A stretch of 45,326 nucleotides of DNA from Ruminococcus sp. (GCA_017450925.1 JAFSSS010000078.1:1-45326), one strand, 5' to 3'; positions 7,993 through 16,775 are shown, counted from the stretch's first letter. The notes: generated from the letters alone by a model not told the origin. Numbers and translations: made by a program.

Positions 7993-9327
7993 ATGAAAAG
8001 ACGGACGGTTATAAGAATATTCGCCTTCGGATTTTTCGCCTTTGCGGTGCTGCTGGCGAGGAACATCATGCTGATGCGGGAACGCAGCGCCTCGCTGATG
8101 ACTATCAAAAACGGCTACACCCGAGCGGTGGAGGAGCTTTCCACGGCGGCGGACAACATCCGGAACACTCTGCAGAAGCAGCTTTACGCCGGCACTGCGG
8201 ATATGCACTCAAAGCTCTCGCAGCAGCTTTGGCGGGACTCCTCAACGGCAAAGGCGGCGCTGGCGCAGCTGCCGGTGGAGAACAAGCAGCTGGAAAACAC
8301 CTACAAATTCCTCTCGCAGGTGGGAAACTACTCCCTGTCGCTAAGCGAAAAGCTCCGCCGGGAGGAGAAGCTCTCCGACGAGGAATACGAGAACCTCTCG
8401 CGGCTGTTCGAGTTCTCAAAGCAGCTCTGCGACGATATGTGGCAGCTTGAAAATGACGTTGCACAGGGTAACATCGACCTTGTAAACGGCGGATCTGCGG
8501 CCTCTGACGAATCTGCTCCCCCGACGGTGACCGAGGGCTTCGAGGATTTCGAGGAGGGCTTTGACTCTTATCCGAGGCTTGTTTATGACGGCCCCTTCTC
8601 CGACCACATCATGGAAAAAACTCCGCTGATGACCAAAAACGCGGCGGAGGTTTCCCGGGAAAAGGCAAGGCTTAGAGCCGCGTCTGCCTTGGGCGTAAAG
8701 GAGGAGGAGCTGACGGAGGTCATCGAGGAGGGTGGAAAAATGCCCTCCTACACCTTCACGGACAAGGAGGGCACCGTAGCCTGCGCGGTGACAAAGCAGG
8801 GCGGGTTCATCTCTTATTTTCTGAAAAGCCGGGAGGTGCTAAGTGAAAGCATCAGCGAGGAGCAGGCTCTCGAAGCGGCGGCGAAGTGCCTTGACAGCAT
8901 CGGCATCGGGAACATGAAAAAGACCTACTATGAAAATATTAACCACGTTATGACGGTGAATTACGCACATCAAGAGGGAGAGGTCTGCTGCTACACCGAT
9001 CTGATAAAGGTGTCTGTCGCAATGGACAACGGCGAGGTGGTCGGGTACGACGCACAGGGCTATCTTGTGAACCACCGTCCGAGAGACCTAAGCCAAAAAC
9101 GCAGGAGCATCCTTGACCTGCAGAAGCAGGTGAGCCCGAAGCTGAAGGTCATTAGCCGGGGGCTGGCGGTGATACCCGGTGAGGCGCAGGAGGAAAGGCT
9201 CTGCTATGAATTCAAGTGCGAGGACGAAAACGGCGGTCATGTGCTGGTGTATTTCAACGCCCTCACCGGCAGGGAGGAGCAGATACTGATACTCTTTGAA
9301 AGCGAGGACGGCACGCTGACCGTGTAG
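7993..9327 (+). CDS. ypeB: Spore germination protein YpeB
   Basis: A 444-residue YpeB-type protein, the partner that stabilises and restrains the cortex-lytic enzyme SleB in dormant spores. One transmembrane segment lies near residues 8-25. An Ala/Gln-rich helical N-terminal domain with family-like stretches (SKLSQQLWRDSSTAKAALAQLP, QVGNYSLSLSEKL) extends to about 170. C-terminal PepSY-like repeats follow (EEQALEAAAKCLDSIGI; GEVVGYDAQGYLVNHRPR). AGGAGG lies six bases before the ATG. In Bacillus it is co-transcribed with sleB; here it stands alone behind a sigma-G promoter, with a SleB-like gene 5 kb away on the other strand. Confidence 0.92.
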   Translation: MKRRTVIRIFAFGFFAFAVLLARNIMLMRERSASLMTIKNGYTRAVEELSTAADNIRNTLQKQLYAGTADMHSKLSQQLWRDSSTAKAALAQLPVENKQLENTYKFLSQVGNYSLSLSEKLRREEKLSDEEYENLSRLFEFSKQLCDDMWQLENDVAQGNIDLVNGGSAASDESAPPTVTEGFEDFEEGFDSYPRLVYDGPFSDHIMEKTPLMTKNAAEVSREKARLRAASALGVKEEELTEVIEEGGKMPSYTFTDKEGTVACAVTKQGGFISYFLKSREVLSESISEEQALEAAAKCLDSIGIGNMKKTYYENINHVMTVNYAHQEGEVCCYTDLIKVSVAMDNGEVVGYDAQGYLVNHRPRDLSQKRRSILDLQKQVSPKLKVISRGLAVIPGEAQEERLCYEFKCEDENGGHVLVYFNALTGREEQILILFESEDGTLTV

Positions 9328-9373
9328 CCTCCTTATGAAGCACACTATAAAAATATGAAAGTGAGGAAACCTT

Positions 9374-9982
9374 ATGTCATCCAATTTATCACAAGCAAAA
9401 ACACGCGAAAACCTTATGTCTGCCCTTGCGGGCGAGGCGCTTTCCTGCACCCGCTACAAGCTGGCCGAGAAGGTCTGCCGGCAGAAGCAGCTGTTCGTTC
9501 TGGCAAACCTGTTCAAGTTCACCGCCGCGCAGGAGCGCGTCCACGCAGAGGTGTTCTATAAGCATTTGAAACAGTGCGGCTGCGAGCCGGTGAGCATCCG
9601 CGCCGACTTCCCCAACGAATGCTCCGAGGAGCCCTTGGACCTGCTGCGTCATGCGGCGGAGACCGAAAACCACGAGAGCAGCGAGGTCTATCCCGCCTTT
9701 GCGCAGTCCGCCCGTGACGAGGGCTTTCCCGACATCGCGCAGGACTTTGAGAACATCGCCTCGGTGGAAAGTTCTCACGGCCGGCGCTACCGCCACTATG
9801 CCGACCTTTTGGAAAACGGCAGGCTCCACACCTGCGAGAGCGCAGAGGACTGGCTGTGTCTGAACTGCGGCTATCTCCACAGCGGAAGCTCCGCCCCGGA
9901 GACCTGCCCCGTCTGCGCACAGCCGCAGGGCTGGTATGTCCGCCTCTGCGAGACCCCGTGGGGGCTTGAGCCAAAATGCTGA
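9374..9982 (+). CDS. Rubrerythrin
   Basis: A 202-residue rubrerythrin, a peroxide-reducing di-iron protein of anaerobes. The ferritin-like domain shows the usual ligand pattern: EALSCTRY (Glu21), ERVHAEV (Glu54/His57), a TENHESSE segment, and VESSHGRRY. The C-terminal rubredoxin-type FeS4 domain carries CLNCGY...CPVC. GTGAGG lies upstream of the ATG. The gene follows ypeB by 46 bp but is unlikely to be functionally tied to it. The 3' end faces the aspartokinase gene across a shared inverted repeat. Confidence 0.93.
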   Translation: MSSNLSQAKTRENLMSALAGEALSCTRYKLAEKVCRQKQLFVLANLFKFTAAQERVHAEVFYKHLKQCGCEPVSIRADFPNECSEEPLDLLRHAAETENHESSEVYPAFAQSARDEGFPDIAQDFENIASVESSHGRRYRHYADLLENGRLHTCESAEDWLCLNCGYLHSGSSAPETCPVCAQPQGWYVRLCETPWGLEPKC

Positions 9983-10071
9983 CCGCCGAAATTGCCGCAA
10001 CGTTCATTTATTTGCTGATGCTGTATGAATACAGACGGCACAGGTAAAAGAGAATAACGACAGTGAAAAAA

Positions 10072-10115
10072 AGTGAATAGTTAAGGAATCCGCAATGATC
10101 CCTTAACTATTCACT
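10072..10115. terminator. Bidirectional terminator-like inverted repeat
   Basis: AGTGAATAGTTAAGG (10072-10086) pairs perfectly with 10101-10115 around a 14-base loop. It sits between the convergent rubrerythrin and aspartokinase genes. A-rich sequence on the left and T-rich sequence on the right fit termination in both directions. Weaker outer arms with CAGTGAA and TTCACTG extend the pairing. Confidence 0.65.
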
Positions 10116-10147
10116 GTTCTTTATTCTTTATTCATTATTCACTGTTA

Positions 10148-11467
10148 TCAGAGCTGATGTACCACAAAGATCTCGTAGATGCTCTTGATAGCGGCCTCGA
10201 AGTCCTTTTCCTCAACGCCGATGATGATGTTCAGCTCGCTGGAGCCCTGGTCTATCATCTTAACGTTGATGTGAGCGTGTGCAAGAGCGGCGAAGATGCG
10301 TCCGGCTGTTCCGCGGGCGGATTTCATCGCACGTCCCACAACTGCGATAAGGGCAAGGTCGGTCTCGATGTCGATAGTATCGGGGTGAACGTTGCGGTGC
10401 AGTCCCGACAGGACCTCCTGCTCCTTGGGCTCGAACTCGGTCTGATGCACAACGATGCTCATGGTGTCGATGCCGGAGGGCATATGCTCAAAGGAGATGC
10501 CGTTCTTCTCGAACACCTCAAGCACCTTTCTGCCGAAGCCAAGCTCGCTGTTCATCATATCCTTTTCGATGTTGACAACGGTAAAGCCCTTCTTTCCGGC
10601 TATGCCGGTAATTGTGAACTGGGGCTTCTGCGAGGTGCTTTCAACGATCATCGTGCCGGCGTCCATAGGGGCGTTGGTGTTCTTGATGTTGATAGGAATG
10701 CCCGCCTTGCGCACCGGGAAGATAGCGTCCTCGTGAAGCACGCCCGCGCCCATGTAGGAAAGCTCCCTAAGCTCCTTATAGGTGATAGTGTGGATAGGCA
10801 GGGGGTCATCCACGATGCGGGGGTCGGTGATAAGAAAGCCGGAAACGTCAGTCCAGTTTTCGTAGATATCAGCGCTTACTGCCGCTGCGACGATAGAGCC
10901 GGTAATGTCGGAGCCGCCGCGGGAGAAGGTCTTGATAGTGTCGTTGGGCATCGAGCCGTAAAAGCCGGGGACGACTGCCCTTTCAACGCCGGAGAGCCTG
11001 TCGCGGACAGCCTTCTGTGTACGCTCTGCATCGAACTCGCCGGTCTCCTTGAAGAAGATCACGTCGGCGGCATCCACAAATTCATAGCCGAGATAGTTTG
11101 CCAGCACGATACCGTTGAGGTACTCACCGCGCGAGGCGGCGTAGTCACGTCCTGCCTTGCCGATAAAGCAGGCCTTGACGGTGTTGAACTCCTCCGTCAT
11201 ATCAAGGTCAAGACCCAGCTCGTCGATGATAAGGGTATAGCGCTCAATGATCTTGTCAAAGGCCTCGGAAAAATCCTTGCCCTTGGCGGCCAGGTCATAG
11301 CAGGCATAGAGCATATCCGTGACCTTGGTATCAGCGGAAAACCGCTTGCCGGGTGCAGAGGGGACAACATAACGGCGGGCATCTTCAGCATGGATGATGT
11401 CAGCTACCTTGCGGAACTGTTCGGCGCTGGCAAGCGAGCTGCCGCCGAACTTAACGACTTTTATCAT
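10148..11467 (-). CDS. lysC: Aspartate kinase
   Basis: A 439-residue aspartokinase, which makes aspartyl phosphate for lysine, methionine, threonine and diaminopimelate. The nucleotide-binding KFGGSSLA opens the protein. Further motifs are TFSRGGSDITGSIVAAA and TDVSGFLITDPRIV. A C-terminal regulatory part of two ACT domains spans about residues 305-439 (ITGIAGKKGFTVVNIEK; LIAVVGRAM). The length and single-enzyme layout fit monofunctional Clostridia-type aspartokinases, and the ACT pair implies feedback control by an amino acid. GGAG lies nine bases before the ATG. It is monocistronic, with its own promoter. Confidence 0.93.
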   Translation of the reverse strand: MIKVVKFGGSSLASAEQFRKVADIIHAEDARRYVVPSAPGKRFSADTKVTDMLYACYDLAAKGKDFSEAFDKIIERYTLIIDELGLDLDMTEEFNTVKACFIGKAGRDYAASRGEYLNGIVLANYLGYEFVDAADVIFFKETGEFDAERTQKAVRDRLSGVERAVVPGFYGSMPNDTIKTFSRGGSDITGSIVAAAVSADIYENWTDVSGFLITDPRIVDDPLPIHTITYKELRELSYMGAGVLHEDAIFPVRKAGIPINIKNTNAPMDAGTMIVESTSQKPQFTITGIAGKKGFTVVNIEKDMMNSELGFGRKVLEVFEKNGISFEHMPSGIDTMSIVVHQTEFEPKEQEVLSGLHRNVHPDTIDIETDLALIAVVGRAMKSARGTAGRIFAALAHAHINVKMIDQGSSELNIIIGVEEKDFEAAIKSIYEIFVVHQL

Positions 11468-11536
11468 ATATCAAAACTCCTAACGGCGCATAAAGCGCAG
11501 AATATCATCAGCCGGCTCTCAAAAGCCGCCTGTACT

Positions 11537-11566
11537 ATTATATAATAAACAGTGTGAATAAGTCAA
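11537..11566 (-). promoter_or_regulatory. Putative sigma-A promoter of lysC
   Basis: Minus-strand TTGACT (11561-11566) and TATAAT (11537-11542) with an 18-bp spacer, about 70 bp before the ATG. Confidence 0.55.
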
Positions 11567-11612
11567 TGTACAAATTGCAGATTTTTTATATCATTAACCG
11601 TGTCCTTTTGTG

Positions 11613-11642
11613 GAATACGCTTGTATTTCTGTCACATACACT
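11613..11642 (+). promoter_or_regulatory. Putative sigma-E promoter of spoIID
   Basis: GAATACGC, 14 bp, then CATACACT resembles the mother-cell sigma-E pattern, with the -10 element very close to consensus. It lies ~90 bp before spoIID, whose Bacillus counterpart is sigma-E-controlled. Confidence 0.45.
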
Positions 11643-11732
11643 TTCGACAGGTCTGCATTCTGACAAAAACCGCATCCTCCGGGGGTTAGAATAGAGTGGA
11701 GAGAAAACTGTCATCGTAAAACAGGAGGCACT

Positions 11733-12710
11733 ATGAAAGGACACATCCAGCTTATCATCATACTTGCGGTATTTATCACTGCCGTACCCTTTATCGCTCT
11801 GCTGGCGGGGGGACACAGGGCCGAGCCGGCAGACGGGGCTGCTCCCGAGGAGACAGTGCTTGTGCTGTTCGGCGAGAGCGGCGCTCCCACGGAGCTTTCC
11901 ATGCGGGACTACATCATCGGCGCTGCCGCCGCGCAGATGCCCGCCGATTTCTCCCTCGAGGCGCTCAAAGCGCAGGCAGTCCTTGCCCACACCTATGCTC
12001 TGCGCCGCCGTGCCGAGGAAAAGGTCTCCCCCACGCCGGAGCTGAAGGGCGCCGATCTGTCTGACGACTCCGGCATCTACAACGCCTATTTCACCGACGA
12101 GCAGCTTAGGACGGTTTACGGCTCCCGCGCCGACGAGGTACGCAAAAAGCTGTCGGAGGCTGCCGACTACGCCCTCACCCGAACTCTGACCTTTGAGGGC
12201 GAGCCGATAATCGCGGCGTTCCACGCTGTCTCCTGCGGAAGGACAGAGTCCGCCCTTGCGGCATGGGGCGAGAACATCCCCTATCTCATCTCTGTTGACA
12301 GCAGCTTCGACCTTGAAAGCGAGGTCTGCACCTCCAGCTTCACCTTCACGTCAGAAAAGCTATGCTCCGCCCTCACGGCGGCCTTTCCCGACGGGAATAT
12401 CACAGAGGACGACCTCACCGTGAGGGTGACGGAGCTGACAGAGGCGGGCTGTGCCGCCACGGTGGAGCTGTGCGGCCGCACCTACGTCACGGGGACGGAG
12501 TTCGCACAGGCAGCATCCCTGCCCTCGGCCTGCTTCGAGGTAAAGAAGGAGGACGGAGCGTTCATATTCAGCTGCAAGGGGCGCGGCCACCTTGTCGGCT
12601 TGAGCCAGTACGGAGCCGAAAGCCTTGCGAAGTCCGGCAGCAGCTGCGAGGAGATACTTGCCCGCTACTTCCCCAACGCCAAGCTGACCGACACAGCAGA
12701 AGCGAAATAA
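11733..12710 (+). CDS. spoIID: Stage II sporulation protein D
   Basis: A 325-residue SpoIID, the septal and cortex peptidoglycan transglycosylase that acts with SpoIIP and SpoIIM during engulfment. An N-terminal transmembrane anchor lies at residues 5-26. SLEALKAQAVLAHTYALRRR holds the catalytic Glu76. VSCGRTESALAAWGENIPYL matches the family's middle segment, and GRGHLVGLSQYGAESLAKSG the C-terminal signature (Leu replacing the usual Gly in the His-Gly-Val-Gly motif). AGGAGG precedes the ATG. The length and intact catalytic Glu make this the likely true SpoIID, unlike the longer homologue at 610-2034. Confidence 0.92.
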   Translation: MKGHIQLIIILAVFITAVPFIALLAGGHRAEPADGAAPEETVLVLFGESGAPTELSMRDYIIGAAAAQMPADFSLEALKAQAVLAHTYALRRRAEEKVSPTPELKGADLSDDSGIYNAYFTDEQLRTVYGSRADEVRKKLSEAADYALTRTLTFEGEPIIAAFHAVSCGRTESALAAWGENIPYLISVDSSFDLESEVCTSSFTFTSEKLCSALTAAFPDGNITEDDLTVRVTELTEAGCAATVELCGRTYVTGTEFAQAASLPSACFEVKKEDGAFIFSCKGRGHLVGLSQYGAESLAKSGSSCEEILARYFPNAKLTDTAEAK

Positions 12711-12744
12711 ACAGCAGCAGCTTCAATGCACAGTGCATTGTGTA

Positions 12745-12962
12745 TTGAACAAAACAACAGCGCCCTGTCCTTTCGGCCAGAGCGCAGCTGTTGTGATGTT
12801 TCACTATATGATCAGATGGAGAAAGAATATGTAGTCGGGAGCTTGGGTGCTTACCTGTCTGAATTATTTAAGCTTCGCTTTGTTGTCTCGATAACCTATC
12901 AGAATACCCTTGCGGTGCCTGCGCTTTTGCGTATCACTCCGCCCAGGTGTCCCTCTAACCTG
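12745..12962 (-). ncRNA. Candidate structured untranslated RNA (~210 nt)
   Basis: On the minus strand TATAAT (near 12967-12972) is followed by about 200 bases with no convincing reading frame. The segment contains small hairpins such as CGC-AAAA-GCG and ACC-GCAAG-GGT, and a long-range pairing of GGGA/UCCC plus GGG/CCC. It ends in a strong hairpin in which ACAACAGC (complement of 12787-12794) pairs with GCTGTTGT (complement of 12754-12761), followed by TTTTGTT. I could not match it to 6S, tmRNA, SRP RNA or a known riboswitch. The -35 box is poor, so this is only a candidate. Confidence 0.35.
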
Positions 12963-13040
12963 TTGTTATTATAATACAGGCTCAATGTGATAGCTTGGTG
13001 ATAAAGGGATAAGGGTTTAGAGAAAAAACAAAATCCCAAT

Positions 13041-13326
13041 TCCGATGCATATTGCTGCAAATGACAAGTCAGTGTGCTGCTGTCAATGCACAATGTATAA
13101 TGTACAATGCACAATGAAGGAGTGCGCCCTTGGCGCACGGATGCCCATTCGGGCACTGCAGAGAGTGCGCAAAAAGAGCATTTGTGCATTAATACAACAA
13201 TCTACAGCGTCCGAATGGGCATAGCCGCGCCAAAGGCGCTCCTTTGATTGTGCATTGTACATTGTGCATTGTACATTGTACATTGTACATTGAAACAACT
13301 TGTCATTTGCGGCAATACACATCGAA
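13041..13326. repeat. MITE-like long inverted repeat, copy 1
   Basis: The end segments 13041-13069 and 13298-13326 are inverted repeats matching at about 25 of 29 positions. The arms stay complementary almost to the centre, each carrying an AAGGAG-GCGCC-GGCGC hairpin and ATGCCCATTCGG. The inner flanks are arrays of CAATGCACAATG/CATTGTACATTG words. The element has no coding capacity. A related element lies at 32255-32476. Confidence 0.75.
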
Positions 13327-13341
13327 ATCGGGATAAAACAA

Positions 13342-13370
13342 AAAGGGCCGCACCGGGGGTACGACCCTTT
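13342..13370 (-). terminator. Terminator of the ferredoxin gene
   Basis: Reading leftward, AAAGGG (complement of 13365-13370) pairs with CCCTTT (complement of 13342-13347), with GC-rich inner pairing, followed by a T-rich tract. It starts 14 bp past the ferredoxin stop. Confidence 0.75.
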
Positions 13371-13383
13371 ATGTAAGTCTGAA

Positions 13384-13554
13384 TTATTCAGCCTTGGGAG
13401 CCTCTACAGGGCAGGTAGCTGCGCAGGAGCCGCAGTCGATGCAAGCATCGGCATTGATCTCTGCCTTACCGTCTCCCATAGCGATAGCACCAACAGGGCA
13501 AGCGTCAACGCAAGCGCCGCAGCCGATGCACTCTTCACCGATAGAATATGCCAT
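13384..13554 (-). CDS. 2[4Fe-4S] ferredoxin
   Basis: A complete 56-residue clostridial-type ferredoxin, a small electron carrier. It opens MAYSIGEECIGCGACVDACP and ends in CIDCGSCAATCPVEAPKAE, so both CxxCxxCxxxCP cluster motifs are intact. AGGAGG lies upstream of the ATG. It is monocistronic, with its own terminator and a promoter-like sequence upstream. It could supply electrons to the nearby oxidoreductases, but the gene order alone does not show that. Confidence 0.95.
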   Translation of the reverse strand: MAYSIGEECIGCGACVDACPVGAIAMGDGKAEINADACIDCGSCAATCPVEAPKAE

Positions 13555-13614
13555 AACACAAACCTCCTCAAAAATGACTTCTTTCTACATACGGGACACT
13601 TCGTCCCTATTAAT

Positions 13615-13642
13615 ATAATAACATATTTTCAGAAAAATGCAA
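13615..13642 (-). promoter_or_regulatory. Putative promoter of the ferredoxin gene
   Basis: Minus-strand TTGCAT (13637-13642) and TATTAT (13615-13620) with a 16-bp spacer. The ~60-base leader contains a GGGAC...GTCCC hairpin. Confidence 0.45.
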
Positions 13643-13739
13643 TACCCTTTTCAATAATTTTTTATTTTAATTATAGCAGAGAAACCTTTTCAATGTACAG
13701 CGCATTGTGCATTGAAAAGCTCTGTCGTTTGCCCCGCTG

Positions 13740-14090
13740 TCACTCAACGTTCTTCGTCGCTACGATGTCAACGCCGGTGCCGGCTGCATCGGTCAAGATC
13801 ACCGTCCCTACCGATACGGGCAGCTTTACCCGGATGCTCTTGATCTCCTTCACCACCTCGAAGATCTTGTCCTTGGGGATGTTCTGCGCCGTCTTGACCG
13901 GCACGGGTATGCCGCCCTCGCCGTGGGCTGTGGTGGTCACTGTGCGGACGGGAGCGCTCACCTCTGTCTTGGCATAGTTCTCACCCACCTTGCAGGTGTT
14001 GCCGCTGACAGAAACAGCCTCGCCGTTCTCCACCTCTACCGTAAGCTCACAGCCCATAGGGCAGCCTATACAGGTCAACTCTCTCGTCAT
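13740..14090 (-). CDS. DUF1667 protein, partner of FAD oxidoreductases
   Basis: A 116-residue protein opening MTRELTCIGCPMGCELTVEVE, with a CxxCPMGC cysteine cluster and one further cysteine (NTCKVGENYA). This is the DUF1667 pattern, a family found at the end of operons encoding GlpA/GlpB-like flavoproteins; an Fe-S or metal-binding electron-transfer role is inferred. Its start overlaps the stop of the upstream flavoprotein by four bases, showing translational coupling. A third subunit of the complex encoded by the two genes upstream is the simplest reading. Confidence 0.85.
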   Translation of the reverse strand: MTRELTCIGCPMGCELTVEVENGEAVSVSGNTCKVGENYAKTEVSAPVRTVTTTAHGEGGIPVPVKTAQNIPKDKIFEVVKEIKSIRVKLPVSVGTVILTDAAGTGVDIVATKNVE

Positions 14091-15355
14091 TTCAAAGCCT
14101 CCTCTACACTGACCTCGATAGGGCTGTCAACGCCCCCAAGCTTGTCTCTTGTGATGATGATATCCTGCATCTCGCTGGGGACGAATATCCTGCCGCGCTT
14201 GCGGAACAGCTCCCTGCCGCCGCTTTTCACCACGATAGCCGCGCCCTTGAACACTCCCGTAACACGGAAGCGGATGTGTACCTTGTCCTCGGCACACTCG
14301 CAGTATATCCTTGAAGGCACCGTGTAGCGCACACCGTTCCCCGGCCTTACCTCCACCGGCTCGCATTCGGGCGTGGTGCCGCACTTGATGTAGTCCGCTG
14401 CGTTGAGACCAGCTCTGCGTGCCTCTTCAGATACGAAATCCACAAGGTCGTGAACGTGAAGCACGTTGCCGCAGGCGAATACGCCCGCTATGCCTGTCTG
14501 AAGGCTTTCATCAACGCTGGGGCCGTTTGTCAGAGGCGAAAGCTCGACCCCCGCCGACTTCGACAGCTCGTTCTCCGGGATAAGTCCGCAGGAAAGCAGC
14601 AGCGTGTCACAGGGGAAATATTCCTCCGTGCCGGGTATGGGCGTGTTCCTTTCATCCACTGCGGCCACCCATACGCCCTCAAGCTTTTCCTTGCCCTTTA
14701 TATCCACGACCGTATGACTTAGCATAAGCGGGATGCCGTAGTCGTCAAGACACTGGACGATGTTCCTTTTCAGCCCGCTGGAATATGGCATAAGCTCTAC
14801 CACTGCACGCACCTTTGCCCCCTCAAGGGTCATGCGCCGCGCCATGATAAGTCCGATGTCGCCGGAGCCGAGGATAACGACCTCCCTGCCCGGAACAACA
14901 CCCATGCAGTTGACCAGCTTCTGCGCCGTGCCGGCAGTGTATATCCCCTGCGGACGGAAGCCCGCGATGCCCAAAGCGCCCCGCGGCCTCTCGCGGCAGC
15001 CCATTGCAAGTATGACCGCTCTGGCCTTTACCGTTTCGGCTCCCCTTTCGCGGCTGATTATGGAAATCTCCTTGTTCTCGTTCATACCAAGCACCATTGT
15101 CCCCAGCTCGTAGGGGATGTTGTTCAGGATCATCTGCTCGATATAACGCTCTGCATACTCCGGGCCGGTAAGCTCCTCGCCGAAGGTGTGCAGGCCGAAG
15201 CCGTTGTGGATGCACTGGTTCAGTATGCCGCCCAGCTCGTCCCCGCGCTCGAAAATGATAAGGTTGTCTATGTCCTCCAGCTTCGCGGCAAGAGCGGCTG
15301 CCATACCGGCAGGGCCTCCGCCGATGATAACAAGGTCAAATTCACGCATTTTCAT
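14087..15355 (-). CDS. NAD(P)/FAD-dependent oxidoreductase (middle gene of operon)
   Basis: A 422-residue flavoprotein with an N-terminal FAD-binding Rossmann motif (DLVIIGGGPAGMAAALAAKLE), LGGILNQCIHNGFG with a redox-active-like cysteine, and a second nucleotide-binding GxGxxG (VVILGSGDIGLIMARR). A C-terminal FAD segment is seen in GVFACGNVLHVHDLVDFVSEE. The layout matches pyridine nucleotide-disulfide oxidoreductase-type proteins that pair with GlpA-like enzymes. The gene overlaps both neighbours by a few bases, so the three products are made together. The substrate is not evident from the sequence. A second Met two codons downstream is an alternative start. Confidence 0.88.
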   Translation of the reverse strand: MKMREFDLVIIGGGPAGMAAALAAKLEDIDNLIIFERGDELGGILNQCIHNGFGLHTFGEELTGPEYAERYIEQMILNNIPYELGTMVLGMNENKEISIISRERGAETVKARAVILAMGCRERPRGALGIAGFRPQGIYTAGTAQKLVNCMGVVPGREVVILGSGDIGLIMARRMTLEGAKVRAVVELMPYSSGLKRNIVQCLDDYGIPLMLSHTVVDIKGKEKLEGVWVAAVDERNTPIPGTEEYFPCDTLLLSCGLIPENELSKSAGVELSPLTNGPSVDESLQTGIAGVFACGNVLHVHDLVDFVSEEARRAGLNAADYIKCGTTPECEPVEVRPGNGVRYTVPSRIYCECAEDKVHIRFRVTGVFKGAAIVVKSGGRELFRKRGRIFVPSEMQDIIITRDKLGGVDSPIEVSVEEALK

Positions 15356-16775
15356 CCGCCCCGCTTTCTTTGTCTGTATAGGAGCCGTTCTTCCTTACGT
15401 CAAGAAGTCCCAGCCCAAGCTTGTCCGCGATCAGCGAGATCGTCACCGGCGAACAGAAGCCCGCCTGGCATCTTCCCATGCCCGCACGGGTGCGGCGCTT
15501 TACGCCGTCCAGCGTCGTGGCACCGAGGGGTCTGTTTATCGCCTCAAGTATCTCCCCCGCAGTGACAGTCTCACAGCGGCAGACCACAGTGCCGTAGGCG
15601 GGTTCTCGCCGGATAAGCTCGTTCTTCTCCCCGTCGGAGAGAGAGGCAAATTTGGTGATGCCCTTTCTCTCTGCGATGTAGTTCGCCTTCTCCTTCAGCG
15701 GGAGGAGCGATGCCACTATGTCCCGCACATACTCGCCGATAGCCGGCGCGCTGGTAAGCCCCGGCGACTCAATACCCGCCACGTCGATAAAGCCCTTGGC
15801 ATCCTCACATTCACCGATGATGAAATCGTGAGTATCACCCACAGCCCGCAGACCGGTAAAGCCGGTGATGACCTTTCCGAAGGGTATGCCCTTAACGGAC
15901 AGCGAAGCCTTTGCTCTCACCTCCGCAAGCCCGGCGCGGGTGGTGGCGGTGTTCTCCTTGTCGTCGATATCCTCGGCCGTAGGGCCGAGCAGCAGATTTC
16001 CGTGAACGGTGGGAGTTACAAGAATGCCCTTGCCCATTTTGGTGGGCTGCTGAAAGACCGTATGTGAAACAAGCCCTCCGGCCTCGCGGTCAAGGAGCAT
16101 ATACTCGCCCCGGCGGGGGGTGATGTTCATGGGCAGACCGCTGACCATAGCATGGAGCTTGTCAGCATACACACCGGCGGCGTTTATGACTGTCCGCGTT
16201 TCTATATCGCCCTTGTCGGTATGGATGACATAGCCGGCATCAGACCTCTCAATGCCGGTGACGGCGGTGGAGAGCCGGAACTCTGCGCCGTTGGCGGCGG
16301 CATTCTCGGCAAAAGCTATAGTCATGCCGAAGGGGCAGACGATGCCGGAGGTAGGGGCATAGAGCGCAGCGACCACCTCGTCGGTGAGGGCGGGCTCCAT
16401 TTGCCTTGCCTCGTCGCCGGAGATAACGCGAACCCCCTCGACGCCGTTTTCGGCACCGCGCAGGGCAAGCTCCTCAAGGCCGGATATCTGCTCCTTATCG
16501 AAGCAGAGGACGAGGGCGCCGTTGCGCTTATAATCGAAATCGAGCAGCTTGGAGAGGCCGGGCATCAGCTTGCTGCCGCGGACGTTGAGCTTAGCTTTAA
16601 GAGTACCGGGCAGGGCATCGAAGCCGGCGTGGACGATAGCGGAATTAGCCTTAGTGGTACCCTCACAGACATCGCTCTCCTTATCGACGACGCAGAGGGA
16701 GATATCAAAGCGCGAGAGTTCACGGGCGACGGCGCAGCCGCTGGAGCCTGCGCCGATGACAGTAACATCGAACAT
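15342..16775 (-). CDS. GlpA-like FAD-dependent oxidoreductase with BFD-type [2Fe-2S] domain
   Basis: A 477-residue DAO-family flavoprotein. DVTVIGAGSSGCAVARELSRF binds FAD, and TTKANSAIVHAGFD and INAAGVYADKL are typical of anaerobic glycerol-3-phosphate dehydrogenase-like enzymes. The C-terminus has a BFD-like cluster, VVCRCETVT...RAGMGRCQAGFC. AGGTGATC lies just before the ATG and a sigma-A promoter upstream, so this is the first gene of the operon. Glycerol 3-phosphate is a plausible substrate, but no glycerol kinase or facilitator accompanies it, so a different hydroxy acid is possible. Confidence 0.88.
   Translation of the reverse strand: MFDVTVIGAGSSGCAVARELSRFDISLCVVDKESDVCEGTTKANSAIVHAGFDALPGTLKAKLNVRGSKLMPGLSKLLDFDYKRNGALVLCFDKEQISGLEELALRGAENGVEGVRVISGDEARQMEPALTDEVVAALYAPTSGIVCPFGMTIAFAENAAANGAEFRLSTAVTGIERSDAGYVIHTDKGDIETRTVINAAGVYADKLHAMVSGLPMNITPRRGEYMLLDREAGGLVSHTVFQQPTKMGKGILVTPTVHGNLLLGPTAEDIDDKENTATTRAGLAEVRAKASLSVKGIPFGKVITGFTGLRAVGDTHDFIIGECEDAKGFIDVAGIESPGLTSAPAIGEYVRDIVASLLPLKEKANYIAERKGITKFASLSDGEKNELIRREPAYGTVVCRCETVTAGEILEAINRPLGATTLDGVKRRTRAGMGRCQAGFCSPVTISLIADKLGLGLLDVRKNGSYTDKESGADENA

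Noticed and set aside
12880-12960. c-di-GMP-I (GEMM) riboswitch on the minus strand
   Set aside because: A short ACGCAAA-like match exists, but the GGGCAAACC and CCUAA parts of the core are missing and no gene follows on that strand.
13083-13300. CRISPR array in the CATTGTACATTG repeats
   Set aside because: The words are short, contiguous and part of an inverted repeat, with no unique spacers and no cas genes.
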